Source: DAIDHZ01 sp965370365 (GTDB taxonomy: Bacteria; Chlamydiota; Chlamydiia; Chlamydiales; SM23-39). From it: a DNA stretch of 12,862 nucleotides. Within the stretch, counting starts at the first letter, position 1, and each line of letters starts with the position of its first letter. The position numbers and the translations under genes are program-made. The notes below the pieces were generated by a model that was not told the origin of the DNA, did no database searches, and was given only the letters and a program-made list of their open reading frames with translations. Below, in pieces: positions 6,897-12,862 of the stretch. The stretch lies in assembly GCA_965370365.1 (NCBI GenBank), contig CBDUSP010000046.1, positions 1 through 12,862 of the forward strand, written 5' to 3'.

Positions 6897-8267
6897 ATGA
6901 TTGAATCGATTCGGCGGATATTCATGATTCCGGAGCTTAGAGTAAAAATTTTATATACTCTTGTCCTTCTCGCTGTTTGCCGCGTCGGGGCCTACATCTC
7001 CATTCCGGGAATCAACGCCGACATGGCAGTCAGTCTCTTTAAGTCTGCGACAGGGGGGAGCCAAAACCTCTTTCAACTCGTTGACATCTTCTCAGGCGGA
7101 GCTTTTGCAAAGATGACTGTCTTTGCTCTCGGCGTTATGCCATACATCCAAGCGTCAATTGTGTTACAGCTGCTTATCGCTCTTGTTCCTTCGATGCAGA
7201 GAGAGATTCGAGAAAGCCCAGATCAGGGAAGACGCAAAATGTCTCGCTGGACACGGACGGCAACTCTCTTGTTTTCCCTTTTACAGTCCTGTCTCTTTGT
7301 GAGCTTTGCTCTTCGTATGAATCAGTCGAGTCCCGGGATTATTGTTTCTGAAATAATTGATATTCAAATGTTTGGAATTCCTTGGCTCTTTTACCTTATC
7401 GCCATGGCTACAATGACAGCCGGGTCTTTGCTTCTCATGTGGATTGGAGAACAAATCACTGAAAAAGGTGTAGGTAATGGAATTAGTTTGATCATCTCTC
7501 TTGGAATTTTGTCTTCTTTCCCGTCGACTATCGGTTCGATGATTAAGCAGTTGAATCTGGAGTCGCAAGGGGCAGGACAGCTCACGTTTTCAAGTCTCAT
7601 CGTTCTTTGTATTTTATTTGTCTTAATCACGATTGGAACGATTTTAGTTATTCAAGGACAAAGGAAGATTCCCCTGCAGTACGCTAGACGGATTGTTGGA
7701 AGACATGAAGTGCAAGGGGGGAATTCTCATATCCCTCTAAAAGTGAATTATGCGGGTGTGATTCCTGTGATTTTTGCCTCATCCTTTTTGATGTTTCCAG
7801 CGACGCTTGGACAGTTTGTCGGTAAAGCTTCTTGGCTTGGACGCCTCTCTGTTTATCTTTCGCCAGGATCCTGGGTGTACATGGCCGTTTATGTCCTCCT
7901 TATCTTATTTTTCACCTATTTTTGGACAGCGACTCAATTTAAACCTGAGCAAATTGCCTCAGATATGAAGAGAAATGGGGCCTTCGTTCCGGGAGTTCGC
8001 CAAGGGAAACCTACACAAGATTTTTTACAAAAAACAATGAGTCGCATCACTCTTGCGGGAGCTATCTTCCTTGCAACCATTGCGATTCTTCCATCGATTG
8101 TTGGTAGAGTCATGGGAGTTGATGGAACTATAAGTCAATTTTTTGGAGGGACGTCTCTCCTGATTCTCGTCGGAGTGATTTTGGATACGACGAAACAGAT
8201 TGAGTCTCACTTACTTATGAAGAGATATGAAGGATTTATGACGCGGGGTCGCCTCCGAGGTCGATAA
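6897..8267 (+). CDS. secY: Preprotein translocase subunit SecY
   Basis: SecY is the channel of the SecYEG translocon in the inner membrane. The product has 456 residues, typical of chlamydial SecY (about 457). Ten hydrophobic segments can be followed. The first lies around residues 17-37, and the plug region follows NLFQLVDIFSGGAFA at 57-71. The characteristic MWIGEQITEKGVGNGISLII is at 181-200. The cytosolic loop has KVNYAGVIPVIFASS (282-296) and NGAFVPGVRQGKPT (360-373). The basic C-terminus ends RGRLRGR. Most family members have RPG in place of RQG in that last motif. The upstream Shine-Dalgarno is weak. A 57-base gap separates it from rpsM, and no rpmJ or infA lies there. Confidence 0.98.
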   Translation: MIESIRRIFMIPELRVKILYTLVLLAVCRVGAYISIPGINADMAVSLFKSATGGSQNLFQLVDIFSGGAFAKMTVFALGVMPYIQASIVLQLLIALVPSMQREIRESPDQGRRKMSRWTRTATLLFSLLQSCLFVSFALRMNQSSPGIIVSEIIDIQMFGIPWLFYLIAMATMTAGSLLLMWIGEQITEKGVGNGISLIISLGILSSFPSTIGSMIKQLNLESQGAGQLTFSSLIVLCILFVLITIGTILVIQGQRKIPLQYARRIVGRHEVQGGNSHIPLKVNYAGVIPVIFASSFLMFPATLGQFVGKASWLGRLSVYLSPGSWVYMAVYVLLILFFTYFWTATQFKPEQIASDMKRNGAFVPGVRQGKPTQDFLQKTMSRITLAGAIFLATIAILPSIVGRVMGVDGTISQFFGGTSLLILVGVILDTTKQIESHLLMKRYEGFMTRGRLRGR

Positions 8268-8324
8268 GTCGTTGTAAATTAACCAGGTTATATGTTACTT
8301 TATCAGCGAGGATTTTAGAAAATT

Positions 8325-8693
8325 ATGCCTAGAGTGATAGGAATTGACATTCCAGATAGAAAGCGCCTTGAAATCAGCCTTACCTATATTTATGGGATAG
8401 GAAGAAAACTTTCAAATGATGTGATTGAAAAGTTGGGTTTGAATAAGGATATGCACGCCCGAGAACTTACTGAAGATCAGATTGCTCAGTTGAATGCGAT
8501 TCTCTCTTCCGAGTTTGTCGTTGAAGGGGATTTGCGACGGCAGGTGCAAAACAATATCAAGCGCCTCATTTCAGTCCACTGTTACCGTGGTCAGAGACAC
8601 CGTATTGGTCTTCCTGTGAGAGGTCAGAGAACGAAAACAAACGCACGGACGCGCAAGGGCAAGCGCAAGACAATGGCGAATAAGAAAATCTAA
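8325..8693 (+). CDS. rpsM: Small ribosomal subunit protein uS13
   Basis: S13 is a 30S head protein that bridges to 50S and contacts the P-site tRNA. The product has 122 residues (usual 115-125). The helix-two-turn-helix start reads RVIGIDIPDRKRLEISLTYIYGIG. The tail CYRGQRHRIGLPVRGQRTKTNARTRKGKRK is the S13 signature. GAGGAT at 8308-8313 is the likely ribosome-binding site, about 11 bases from the ATG, which is a little far. The gene opens the alpha-operon part of the cluster. Confidence 0.98.
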   Translation: MPRVIGIDIPDRKRLEISLTYIYGIGRKLSNDVIEKLGLNKDMHARELTEDQIAQLNAILSSEFVVEGDLRRQVQNNIKRLISVHCYRGQRHRIGLPVRGQRTKTNARTRKGKRKTMANKKI

Positions 8694-8696
8694 TTA

Positions 8697-8704
8697 GAGA
8701 GGGG
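8697..8704 (+). promoter_or_regulatory. Ribosome-binding site supporting the TTG start of rpsK
   Basis: GAGAGGGG lies 6 bases before the TTG at 8711. No ATG or GTG in this frame lies between the rpsM stop and that TTG, so the site supports a TTG start. Confidence 0.65.
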
Positions 8705-8710
8705 TTATCC

Positions 8711-9130
8711 TTGGCAAAGCAAGATAAAAAAGCATCTCAAAAGAAGAAAACAGGAGTCCGTGTAAAAAAGAAAATTACTCGCACGATTCCAGCGGGGATT
8801 GCTCATGTTATAGCGACATTTAACAACACGATTGTTTCGATTACGGATCTTGCGGGAAATGTGGTTGCTTCGAGCTCTGCAGGAAAGGCAAATTTTTCGG
8901 GTTCTCGGAAGTCTTCGGCATTTGCGGCAACGAGTGCTGCGAAAAATGCTGCAAGAGATGCGATTGCATTAGGAATGAAAGAGTGTGAAGTAAATCTAAA
9001 GGGACCAGGAGCGGGCAGAGAATCCTCTGTTCGAGGTTTGCAAAGTGCAGGTCTCTCTATTAGTATTATCCGTGATAAGACACCAGTCCCTCACAATGGT
9101 TGCAGACCGCGTAAGCGTCGTCGTGTCTAA
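8711..9130 (+). CDS. rpsK: Small ribosomal subunit protein uS11 (TTG start)
   Basis: S11 sits on the 30S platform and contacts mRNA near the exit. The product has 139 residues, slightly longer than the usual 125-132 because of a lysine-rich N-terminal extension. Core blocks are IPAGIAHVIATFNNTIVSITD, NVVASSSAGKANFSGSRKSSAFAAT, LKGPGAGRESSVRGLQSAGLSIS and RDKTPVPHNGCRPRKRRRV. The start is TTG, the only non-ATG ribosomal protein start seen here among complete genes. It is supported by GAGAGGGG 6 bases upstream. Starting at a later ATG would delete the core. No frameshift was seen. Confidence 0.97.
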   Translation: MAKQDKKASQKKKTGVRVKKKITRTIPAGIAHVIATFNNTIVSITDLAGNVVASSSAGKANFSGSRKSSAFAATSAAKNAARDAIALGMKECEVNLKGPGAGRESSVRGLQSAGLSISIIRDKTPVPHNGCRPRKRRRV

Positions 9131-9162
9131 GAGAAAGTGGTTGCAAATTTAGGAGAAAGAAC

Positions 9163-10263
9163 ATGCCCGTTAAGTATGGCAGATTTGAAATGCCGGAAGA
9201 AATTAAATTGGATGAAGCGAGTCAAACGCCTTTGTTTGGTCGTTTTGTCGTGGAACCTTTCGAAAGAGGGTTTGGACATACTGTAGGGAATGCTCTTCGA
9301 AGGATTATGCTCGCTTCTCTAGAAGCCCCTGCGATCGTGTCTGTTCGAATTGAAGGAGTCCCTCACGAATATATGGCAATTGATGGAATCGTCCAGGATA
9401 TGACCCATATCGTGCTTGCTCTAAAAGGAGCTCTTCTCCGCTATCTCTCTGTGGGAGAGAATAGTCATCCTCGTGAAATCCAGCAGATTACAGTCGTACT
9501 GGATATTACTGATGAGATGATCGAAAACGGAGGAGGAGAGCACAAAGTTCTTCTCAAGGAACTTCTTGAGAAAACGGATTACGAGCTTGTAAATCCAGAT
9601 CTTCACATCTTTACGGTGACAAAACCCATGACAAGAAAGGTTGATCTTCGCATCGGCAACGGGCGAGGATATGTACCGTCAGAAAGGCAAGCGGGATTCG
9701 ATCGTCAGGTAGATGAGATTGTCATAGACTCTGCGTTTTCCCCTGTGAGACTGGTGAACTATTCCGTTGAAAATACGCGTGTTGGTCAAGATACCGATTA
9801 TGATCGATTGATCCTCGAGATAACAACTGATGGTCGTGTGGCTCCTGCAGAGGCTTTGAATTTTGCTGCGCAGATCGGGATCCTTCACTTTCAGTCCTTT
9901 GAGGCTTTGAAGACGCACGCCCTTTATTTTGACAAAGGGGAAATGTTGGTGAACCGGGATCGGGAAGAGTTGCTCCAGAAACTTGCCCTAAAAATTGATG
10001 AGATTGAGCTCTCTGTGCGCTCTACAAACTGTCTTGCAAATGCAAGTATTGAGACAATTGGTGAGCTTGTCATAATGCCTGAAATAGAAATGCTTCGTTT
10101 CCGCAATTTCGGCAAGAAGTCGCTAACGGAGATTAAGCAAAAGTTAGATGAGCTTGAGCTGTCGCTTGGCATGGATCTCGCAAAATACGGGATTACGCGC
10201 GATAACATCAAACAGATGATTACAACGCATCTTCAAGAAAGAGCAGGAGCTCAAGAAGTATGA
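9163..10263 (+). CDS. rpoA: DNA-directed RNA polymerase subunit alpha
   Basis: The alpha subunit dimerises to nucleate RNA polymerase assembly. The N-terminal domain (about 1-245) has FERGFGHTVGNALRRIMLASLEAPA (33-57), GRVAPAEALNFAAQIGILHF near 224-243, and the TDYDRLILEI strand. The C-terminal domain (about 275-340) has VRSTNCLANASIETIGELV, whose Arg286 matches the UP-element-binding arginine (E. coli R265), and GKKSLTEIKQKL. The 366 residues exceed the E. coli 329. The extra length is spread over a stretch in N-terminal domain 2 (about 118-145, ENGGGEHKVLLKELLEK) and a C-terminal tail. A long chlamydial RpoA is also known. TAGGAG lies 7 bases upstream of the ATG. The TGA overlaps the rplQ ATG (ATGA). 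Confidence 0.98.
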   Translation: MPVKYGRFEMPEEIKLDEASQTPLFGRFVVEPFERGFGHTVGNALRRIMLASLEAPAIVSVRIEGVPHEYMAIDGIVQDMTHIVLALKGALLRYLSVGENSHPREIQQITVVLDITDEMIENGGGEHKVLLKELLEKTDYELVNPDLHIFTVTKPMTRKVDLRIGNGRGYVPSERQAGFDRQVDEIVIDSAFSPVRLVNYSVENTRVGQDTDYDRLILEITTDGRVAPAEALNFAAQIGILHFQSFEALKTHALYFDKGEMLVNRDREELLQKLALKIDEIELSVRSTNCLANASIETIGELVIMPEIEMLRFRNFGKKSLTEIKQKLDELELSLGMDLAKYGITRDNIKQMITTHLQERAGAQEV

Positions 10264-10685
10264 GACATCAGAAGCACACATTTAAAGTCGGTAGAACAGG
10301 ATCTCATCGTCGCGCAATGATTGCAAACATGCTTAAGTCATTAGTCGAAAGCGGGCGCATTTCAACGACGATTGTTAAGGCAAAGGAATTAAGAAGGCAT
10401 GCGGATCGTTTGATTACGCTTGCCAAGAAAAATACCCTTGCGGCAAGACGTAAGGCGATCGCGGACTTGAGAGTAACATTTAATCCGCTCACGCCAAAAG
10501 AAGCAAGAAAAGCAAAAGAAGGTGACACGAGCGCCTATGGTAAAGATCGTATTGTAATCAATAAGCTCTTCGGAGAGCTTCGCGAGCGATTCACAAGCCG
10601 TAATGGGGGATATACTCGCATTATCCGCTCTGGCAATCGTGTTGGTGACAATGCATCGACTTGCTTCATTGAGTATCTCTCATAA
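10260..10685 (+). CDS. rplQ: Large ribosomal subunit protein bL17
   Basis: L17 lies near the tunnel exit of the 50S subunit. The product has 141 residues, longer than the E. coli 127, with a mid-protein stretch FNPLTPKEARKAKEGDTSAYGKDR replacing a shorter loop. The N-terminal signature MRHQKHTFKVGRTGSHRRAMIANM is diagnostic. KAKELRRHADRLITLAKKNTLAARR, followed by LFGELRERFTSRNGGYTRIIR, completes the core, ending with CFIEYLS. The ATG overlaps the rpoA stop. The 78 bases after it, up to gapA, contain AT-rich sequence but no clear terminator or promoter. Confidence 0.98.
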   Translation: MRHQKHTFKVGRTGSHRRAMIANMLKSLVESGRISTTIVKAKELRRHADRLITLAKKNTLAARRKAIADLRVTFNPLTPKEARKAKEGDTSAYGKDRIVINKLFGELRERFTSRNGGYTRIIRSGNRVGDNASTCFIEYLS

Positions 10686-10753
10686 CTCTTGCCCGTCTTT
10701 TTAAGAAATTTTTAGAGTTTTAAGCTGCATCCGTGTAGTGTGTACTCGTGAAT

Positions 10754-10758
10754 GAGGG
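10754..10758 (+). promoter_or_regulatory. Ribosome-binding site that fixes the gapA start
   Basis: GAGGG lies 5 bases before the ATG at 10764. The upstream in-frame ATG at 10752 has no Shine-Dalgarno and would add only MRVS, a tail the family does not have. Confidence 0.65.
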
Positions 10759-10763
10759 TATCA

Positions 10764-11774
10764 ATGGCGTATCGCGTTGCGATTAATGGTTTTGGACGGA
10801 TTGGACGAATGGTTGCGAGGGTTGCTTTACAGCGGCCTGACATTCAGCTCGTTGCAATCAATGACTTAGTCCCTGCAGATAATTTGGCCTATCTTTTCAA
10901 GCACGACTCGATTCACGGGGCTTACTCTGGGTCTGTGTCGCATGAAGACGGTTTTCTTATCGTTGACGGTCGTAAGATCGCGGCTCTTTCAGAAAAAGAT
11001 CCTGCAAAACTCCCTTGGAAAGAATACGATATTGACTACGTGATTGAATCAACGGGTTATTTCACACGCGTAGGAGAGGCTGAAAAGCACAAAAAAGCGG
11101 GGGCAAAGCGTGTCATTATGACAGCTCCTTGCAAAGACGGGATCCCGACATTTGTAATGGGAGTCAACCATACGAAATACGATCCCCAAAAAGATTATAT
11201 TATTAGCAATGCGTCCTGTACGACAAACTGTTTAGCTCCGCTCTGCCGTGTCCTTTTGGATAATTTTGGCATCGAGGAAGGGCTGATGACGACAGTTCAC
11301 TCTTTGACCATTTCACAGTCCACTGTGGATAGCCCATCCAAAAGGGATTGGCGTATGGGAAGGGCCGCAGGATTTAATATTATTCCAGCAACGACTGGGG
11401 CGGCAAAAGCCGTGTCCCTTTGTTTGCCTGAATTGAAGAATAAGTTAACGGGAATGGCCTTTCGCGTTCCCACTGCAGATGTGTCCGTAGTCGATCTTTC
11501 TGTTCGTTTGGAAAAAGATACGACGTACGAAGAGATATGTGAAGCAATGGATAGAGCTGCAAAAAACCAGTTGAAAGGAGTTTTGGATACGACTGACGAG
11601 GCAGTTGTTTCTTCAGATTTTATCGGTAGCCATTTTTCGTGCATTTACGATAAATTGGCGGGAACCGCAATGAGTCCTCGATTTTATAAGTTAATCGCAT
11701 GGTATGACAATGAGATGGGGTATTCTCATCGGACTGTCGACCTGCTGGAGTATATTGCATCTAAAGAAAGCTAG
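10764..11774 (+). CDS. gapA: Glyceraldehyde-3-phosphate dehydrogenase (phosphorylating)
   Basis: This enzyme converts glyceraldehyde 3-phosphate, NAD+ and phosphate to 1,3-bisphosphoglycerate in cytosolic glycolysis. The product has 336 residues, a normal length. The NAD-binding NGFGRIGR starts at residue 8. The catalytic SNASCTTN at 148-155 has Cys152, and His179 is in TTVH. AFRVP at 232-236 carries the substrate-phosphate arginine Arg234, and WYDNEMGY at 313-320 closes the active site. The GapA-like INDL at 32-35 suggests NAD preference. The phosphate-loop stretch departs from the consensus: LTISQSTVDSPSKRDWRMGR replaces the usual TATQKTVDGPSxKDWRGGR. The gene follows rplQ, as in Chlamydia. 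Catalytic residues are intact, so the enzyme is probably active. Confidence 0.97.
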   Translation: MAYRVAINGFGRIGRMVARVALQRPDIQLVAINDLVPADNLAYLFKHDSIHGAYSGSVSHEDGFLIVDGRKIAALSEKDPAKLPWKEYDIDYVIESTGYFTRVGEAEKHKKAGAKRVIMTAPCKDGIPTFVMGVNHTKYDPQKDYIISNASCTTNCLAPLCRVLLDNFGIEEGLMTTVHSLTISQSTVDSPSKRDWRMGRAAGFNIIPATTGAAKAVSLCLPELKNKLTGMAFRVPTADVSVVDLSVRLEKDTTYEEICEAMDRAAKNQLKGVLDTTDEAVVSSDFIGSHFSCIYDKLAGTAMSPRFYKLIAWYDNEMGYSHRTVDLLEYIASKES

Positions 11775-11787
11775 AGGTTTTTTCGCT

Positions 11788-11793
11788 TTGACA
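11788..11793 (+). promoter_or_regulatory. Perfect TTGACA -35-like hexamer after gapA
   Basis: TTGACA matches the consensus -35 exactly and lies 14 bases after the gapA stop. At spacings of 16-19 bases no good TATAAT-like hexamer follows (TGTTTC or similar). This is at most a weak or non-consensus promoter for the downstream hypothetical gene. Confidence 0.2.
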
Positions 11794-11835
11794 AACAGAT
11801 TTTTAATCCGTGTTTCTTTAGAGGGTACTCCATTT

Positions 11836-11973
11836 ATGAAACCATTAAATTACGGAATATTCAGTGAATTTTACACGAGATCCTATCATCGAAACGGTGA
11901 TCACACCTCGGGAGGGGTGCAAATTAGTTATTCGCAGTTCAAAAGGAGCAAAACAAGAGGAGTATCTTGTTGA
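11836..11973 (+). other. Overlapping 45-codon ORF upstream of the hypothetical gene
   Basis: An ATG at 11836, 10 bases after AGAGGG (11820-11825), opens a 45-residue frame ending at 11973. It overlaps the beginning of the hypothetical gene at 11864 in another frame. I recognise no similarity in the peptide (MKPLNYGIFSEFYTRSYHRN and onward). It could be a regulatory short ORF or chance. The better Shine-Dalgarno belongs to this frame rather than to the longer one. Confidence 0.15.
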
Positions 11974-12535
11974 TGCTGTAGAGGTTGTTTCTTTTGGACA
12001 CTCTTTTTTCTTTCGCTCTATAGAGCGCCCAAAATCCTTTTTGGTCCCTATCAGTGACTATGAGGTTTTTGAGGCAAAAGAGACAAAACTTATCTTAAAG
12101 AATGCAAGTTCTGAGCGCTCCATCAAGATCGGCGGAGGAAGGGAATCTTCCCGTCCTTCTCGAGAATCTGCAAAGAGTGAAGAATCTTCTGAAAGTGGGG
12201 ATAAAAAACCAAAGCGACGGCGCTCGAGAAAGAGCAAAGACCGCAGTGAGACTCCTGCTCAAAAAACAGAGGGTTCAGCGGAGGCTGTTCAGACAGAGAG
12301 TCAAGGCTCCGAAGAAACAAAGGCACCATCGTTTATTTCAAAGCTCTTTCCTCCTCCTACAACACTCATCAGAGAGACGCTTGGAAAGTATAAGACCGAT
12401 GCCCCGGCACCAGAGGATCTTTCCCAAATTGAGGAAAGTGAAACGTCGTCTGAAAGCGATCAAGATCTTGGCAAGATAGAGGAGCAAACTCCTCCTGATA
12501 CTCTTCCTAAGGACAATCCAGACGCAGAAGAGTAG
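11864..12535 (+). CDS. Uncharacterised protein with charged low-complexity C-terminus
   Basis: I do not recognise a named family. From a GTG at 11864 (weak GGAA 6 bases upstream; an in-frame stop at 11846 excludes an earlier ATG) the product has 223 residues. Residues 1-80 look folded: IIETVITPREGCKLVIRSS, EEYLVDAVEVVSFGHSFFFR and RPKSFLVPISDYEV read as beta-rich. Residues 82-153 are Ser/Glu/Lys-rich and probably disordered, with a dense basic patch KKPKRRRSRKSK at 114-125. A short hydrophobic/proline stretch APSFISKLFPPPTTLIRETL lies at 154-173, followed by an acidic tail to 223. No signal peptide or membrane helix was seen. A hypothetical gene is also found next to gapA in Chlamydia, so this may be its equivalent; that is inference. 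Confidence 0.75.
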   Translation: MNFTRDPIIETVITPREGCKLVIRSSKGAKQEEYLVDAVEVVSFGHSFFFRSIERPKSFLVPISDYEVFEAKETKLILKNASSERSIKIGGGRESSRPSRESAKSEESSESGDKKPKRRRSRKSKDRSETPAQKTEGSAEAVQTESQGSEETKAPSFISKLFPPPTTLIRETLGKYKTDAPAPEDLSQIEESETSSESDQDLGKIEEQTPPDTLPKDNPDAEE

Positions 12536-12538
12536 TTC

Positions 12539-12568
12539 TTGAACGGAACCGCTCTCTTTGATTAAAAT
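12539..12568 (+). promoter_or_regulatory. Putative sigma70-type promoter of the tRNA-Leu gene
   Basis: TTGAAC at 12539-12544 (4 of 6 to TTGACA) and TAAAAT at 12563-12568 (5 of 6 to TATAAT) are separated by 18 bases. Initiation about 7 bases later would fall at about 12575, just before the tRNA begins at 12582. The GC-rich CGAGGGC after the -10 resembles the discriminator of stable-RNA promoters. The -35 begins 3 bases after the stop of the preceding gene. Confidence 0.5.
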
Positions 12569-12581
12569 CGAGGGCGTCATC

Positions 12582-12656
<75 letters not shown>

Positions 12657-12664
<8 letters not shown>

Positions 12665-12755
12665 TTTTGGTGGGGAATTTTGAAGTTGTGTTCACTTGCC
12701 AGTACGCAGTACAGGCGGCGTTCCACGCCTTCAAACTTCCCTCACCAAAACCCCC
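12657..12755. repeat. 99-bp direct repeat, copy 1 (begins in tRNA-Leu 3' end)
   Basis: These 99 bases recur at 12764-12862 with one difference seen by eye (C at 12700, T at 12807). The offset between copies is 107 bases, with 8 bases (GGAGCGAG) between them. The copy starts with TCCGAGCA, the 3' acceptor strand and discriminator of tRNA-Leu, and ends with CCCCC. The tRNA's own CCCCC (12652-12656) immediately precedes it. 107 is not a multiple of 3 and frames change between copies, so the repeat is unlikely to be coding. Confidence 0.9.
12665..12750. repeat. Long imperfect inverted repeat inside repeat copy 1
   Basis: The left arm 12665-12685 (TTTTGGTGGGGAATTTTGAAG) matches the reverse complement of the right arm 12729-12750 (CTTCAAACTTCCCTCACCAAAA), apart from one extra base and one mismatch. 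Between the arms are a direct repeat AGTAC-GC-AGTAC (12701-12712) and a perfect small hairpin GGCGT-TCC-ACGCC (12717-12729). Transcribed RNA could fold into a long stem-loop. The ends also look like terminal inverted repeats of a miniature element, but no target-site duplication was found. Confidence 0.75.
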
Positions 12756-12763
12756 GGAGCGAG

Positions 12764-12862
12764 TCCGAGCATTTTGGTGGGGAATTTTGAAGTTGTGTTC
12801 ACTTGCTAGTACGCAGTACAGGCGGCGTTCCACGCCTTCAAACTTCCCTCACCAAAACCCCC
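12764..12862. repeat. 99-bp direct repeat, copy 2 (reaches the window edge)
   Basis: This is the second copy, identical to copy 1 except for T at 12807. Its final CCCCC coincides with the last base of the window. It carries the same long inverted repeat (arms 12772-12792 and 12836-12857). The 5' flank GCGAGTCCGAGCA resembles the tRNA 3' region with the middle of the T-arm/acceptor segment missing. Confidence 0.9.

Noticed and set aside
8272..8301. Promoter in the secY-rpsM gap (TTGTAA and TACTTT)
   Set aside because: With 18-base spacing, the -35 matches 4 of 6 and the -10 only about 3 of 6. Too weak to report as a feature.
10686..10763. Terminator or promoter between rplQ and gapA
   Set aside because: The AT-rich stretch has T runs but no GC stem before them. 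TTGCCC at 10689 has no fitting -10.
11767..11789. Rho-independent terminator after gapA (AAAGC...GCTTT around TTTTTT)
   Set aside because: The stem is only 5 AT-rich pairs, and the T run lies in the loop rather than after the stem.

Overview
The window is a ribosomal-protein supercluster (the 3' part of S10, then spc, then alpha), followed by gapA, an unrecognised acidic/basic low-complexity protein, a tRNA-Leu gene and two near-identical tandem repeats that run exactly to the right edge. Every protein gene is on the + strand. The likely host is a member of the Chlamydiota, probably an environmental (Parachlamydiales-type) lineage rather than Chlamydia itself. Three things support this. The gene order rplW to rplQ followed directly by gapA is the order known from Chlamydia. 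The genes for S14, L30, L36, IF1 and adenylate kinase are absent from their usual slots. Several proteins (S5, L15, SecY, S11, GAPDH) have sequences that resemble chlamydial ones. This assignment is made by eye from remembered family sequences; no search was run.

Layout. Bases 3-3062: rplW (5' end outside the window), rplB, rpsS, rplV, rpsC, rplP, rpmC. Bases 3059-8267: rpsQ, rplN, rplX, rplE, rpsH, rplF, rplR, rpsE, rplO, secY. Bases 8325-10685: rpsM, rpsK, rpoA, rplQ. Bases 10764-11774: gapA. Bases 11864-12535: uncharacterised protein with a GTG start. Bases 12582-12664: tRNA-Leu(UAA) with a plausible own promoter. Bases 12657-12862: two 99-bp repeat copies, offset by 107 bp, each containing a long imperfect inverted repeat.

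The ribosomal genes are packed with very short gaps or 1-4 base stop/start overlaps (TAATG, ATGA, TGATG), as expected for one long transcript with translational coupling. They encode ribosome components, the SecY translocon channel and the RNA polymerase alpha subunit. No convincing promoter or Rho-independent terminator was found inside the cluster. The least explained parts are the right-hand 200 bp (repeats that reuse the tRNA 3' end) and the protein downstream of gapA, which has a conserved-looking N-terminal half and a charged, probably disordered C-terminal half with a dense basic patch. Most of the window is ordinary housekeeping sequence, and I do not see a clear new biological system in it.
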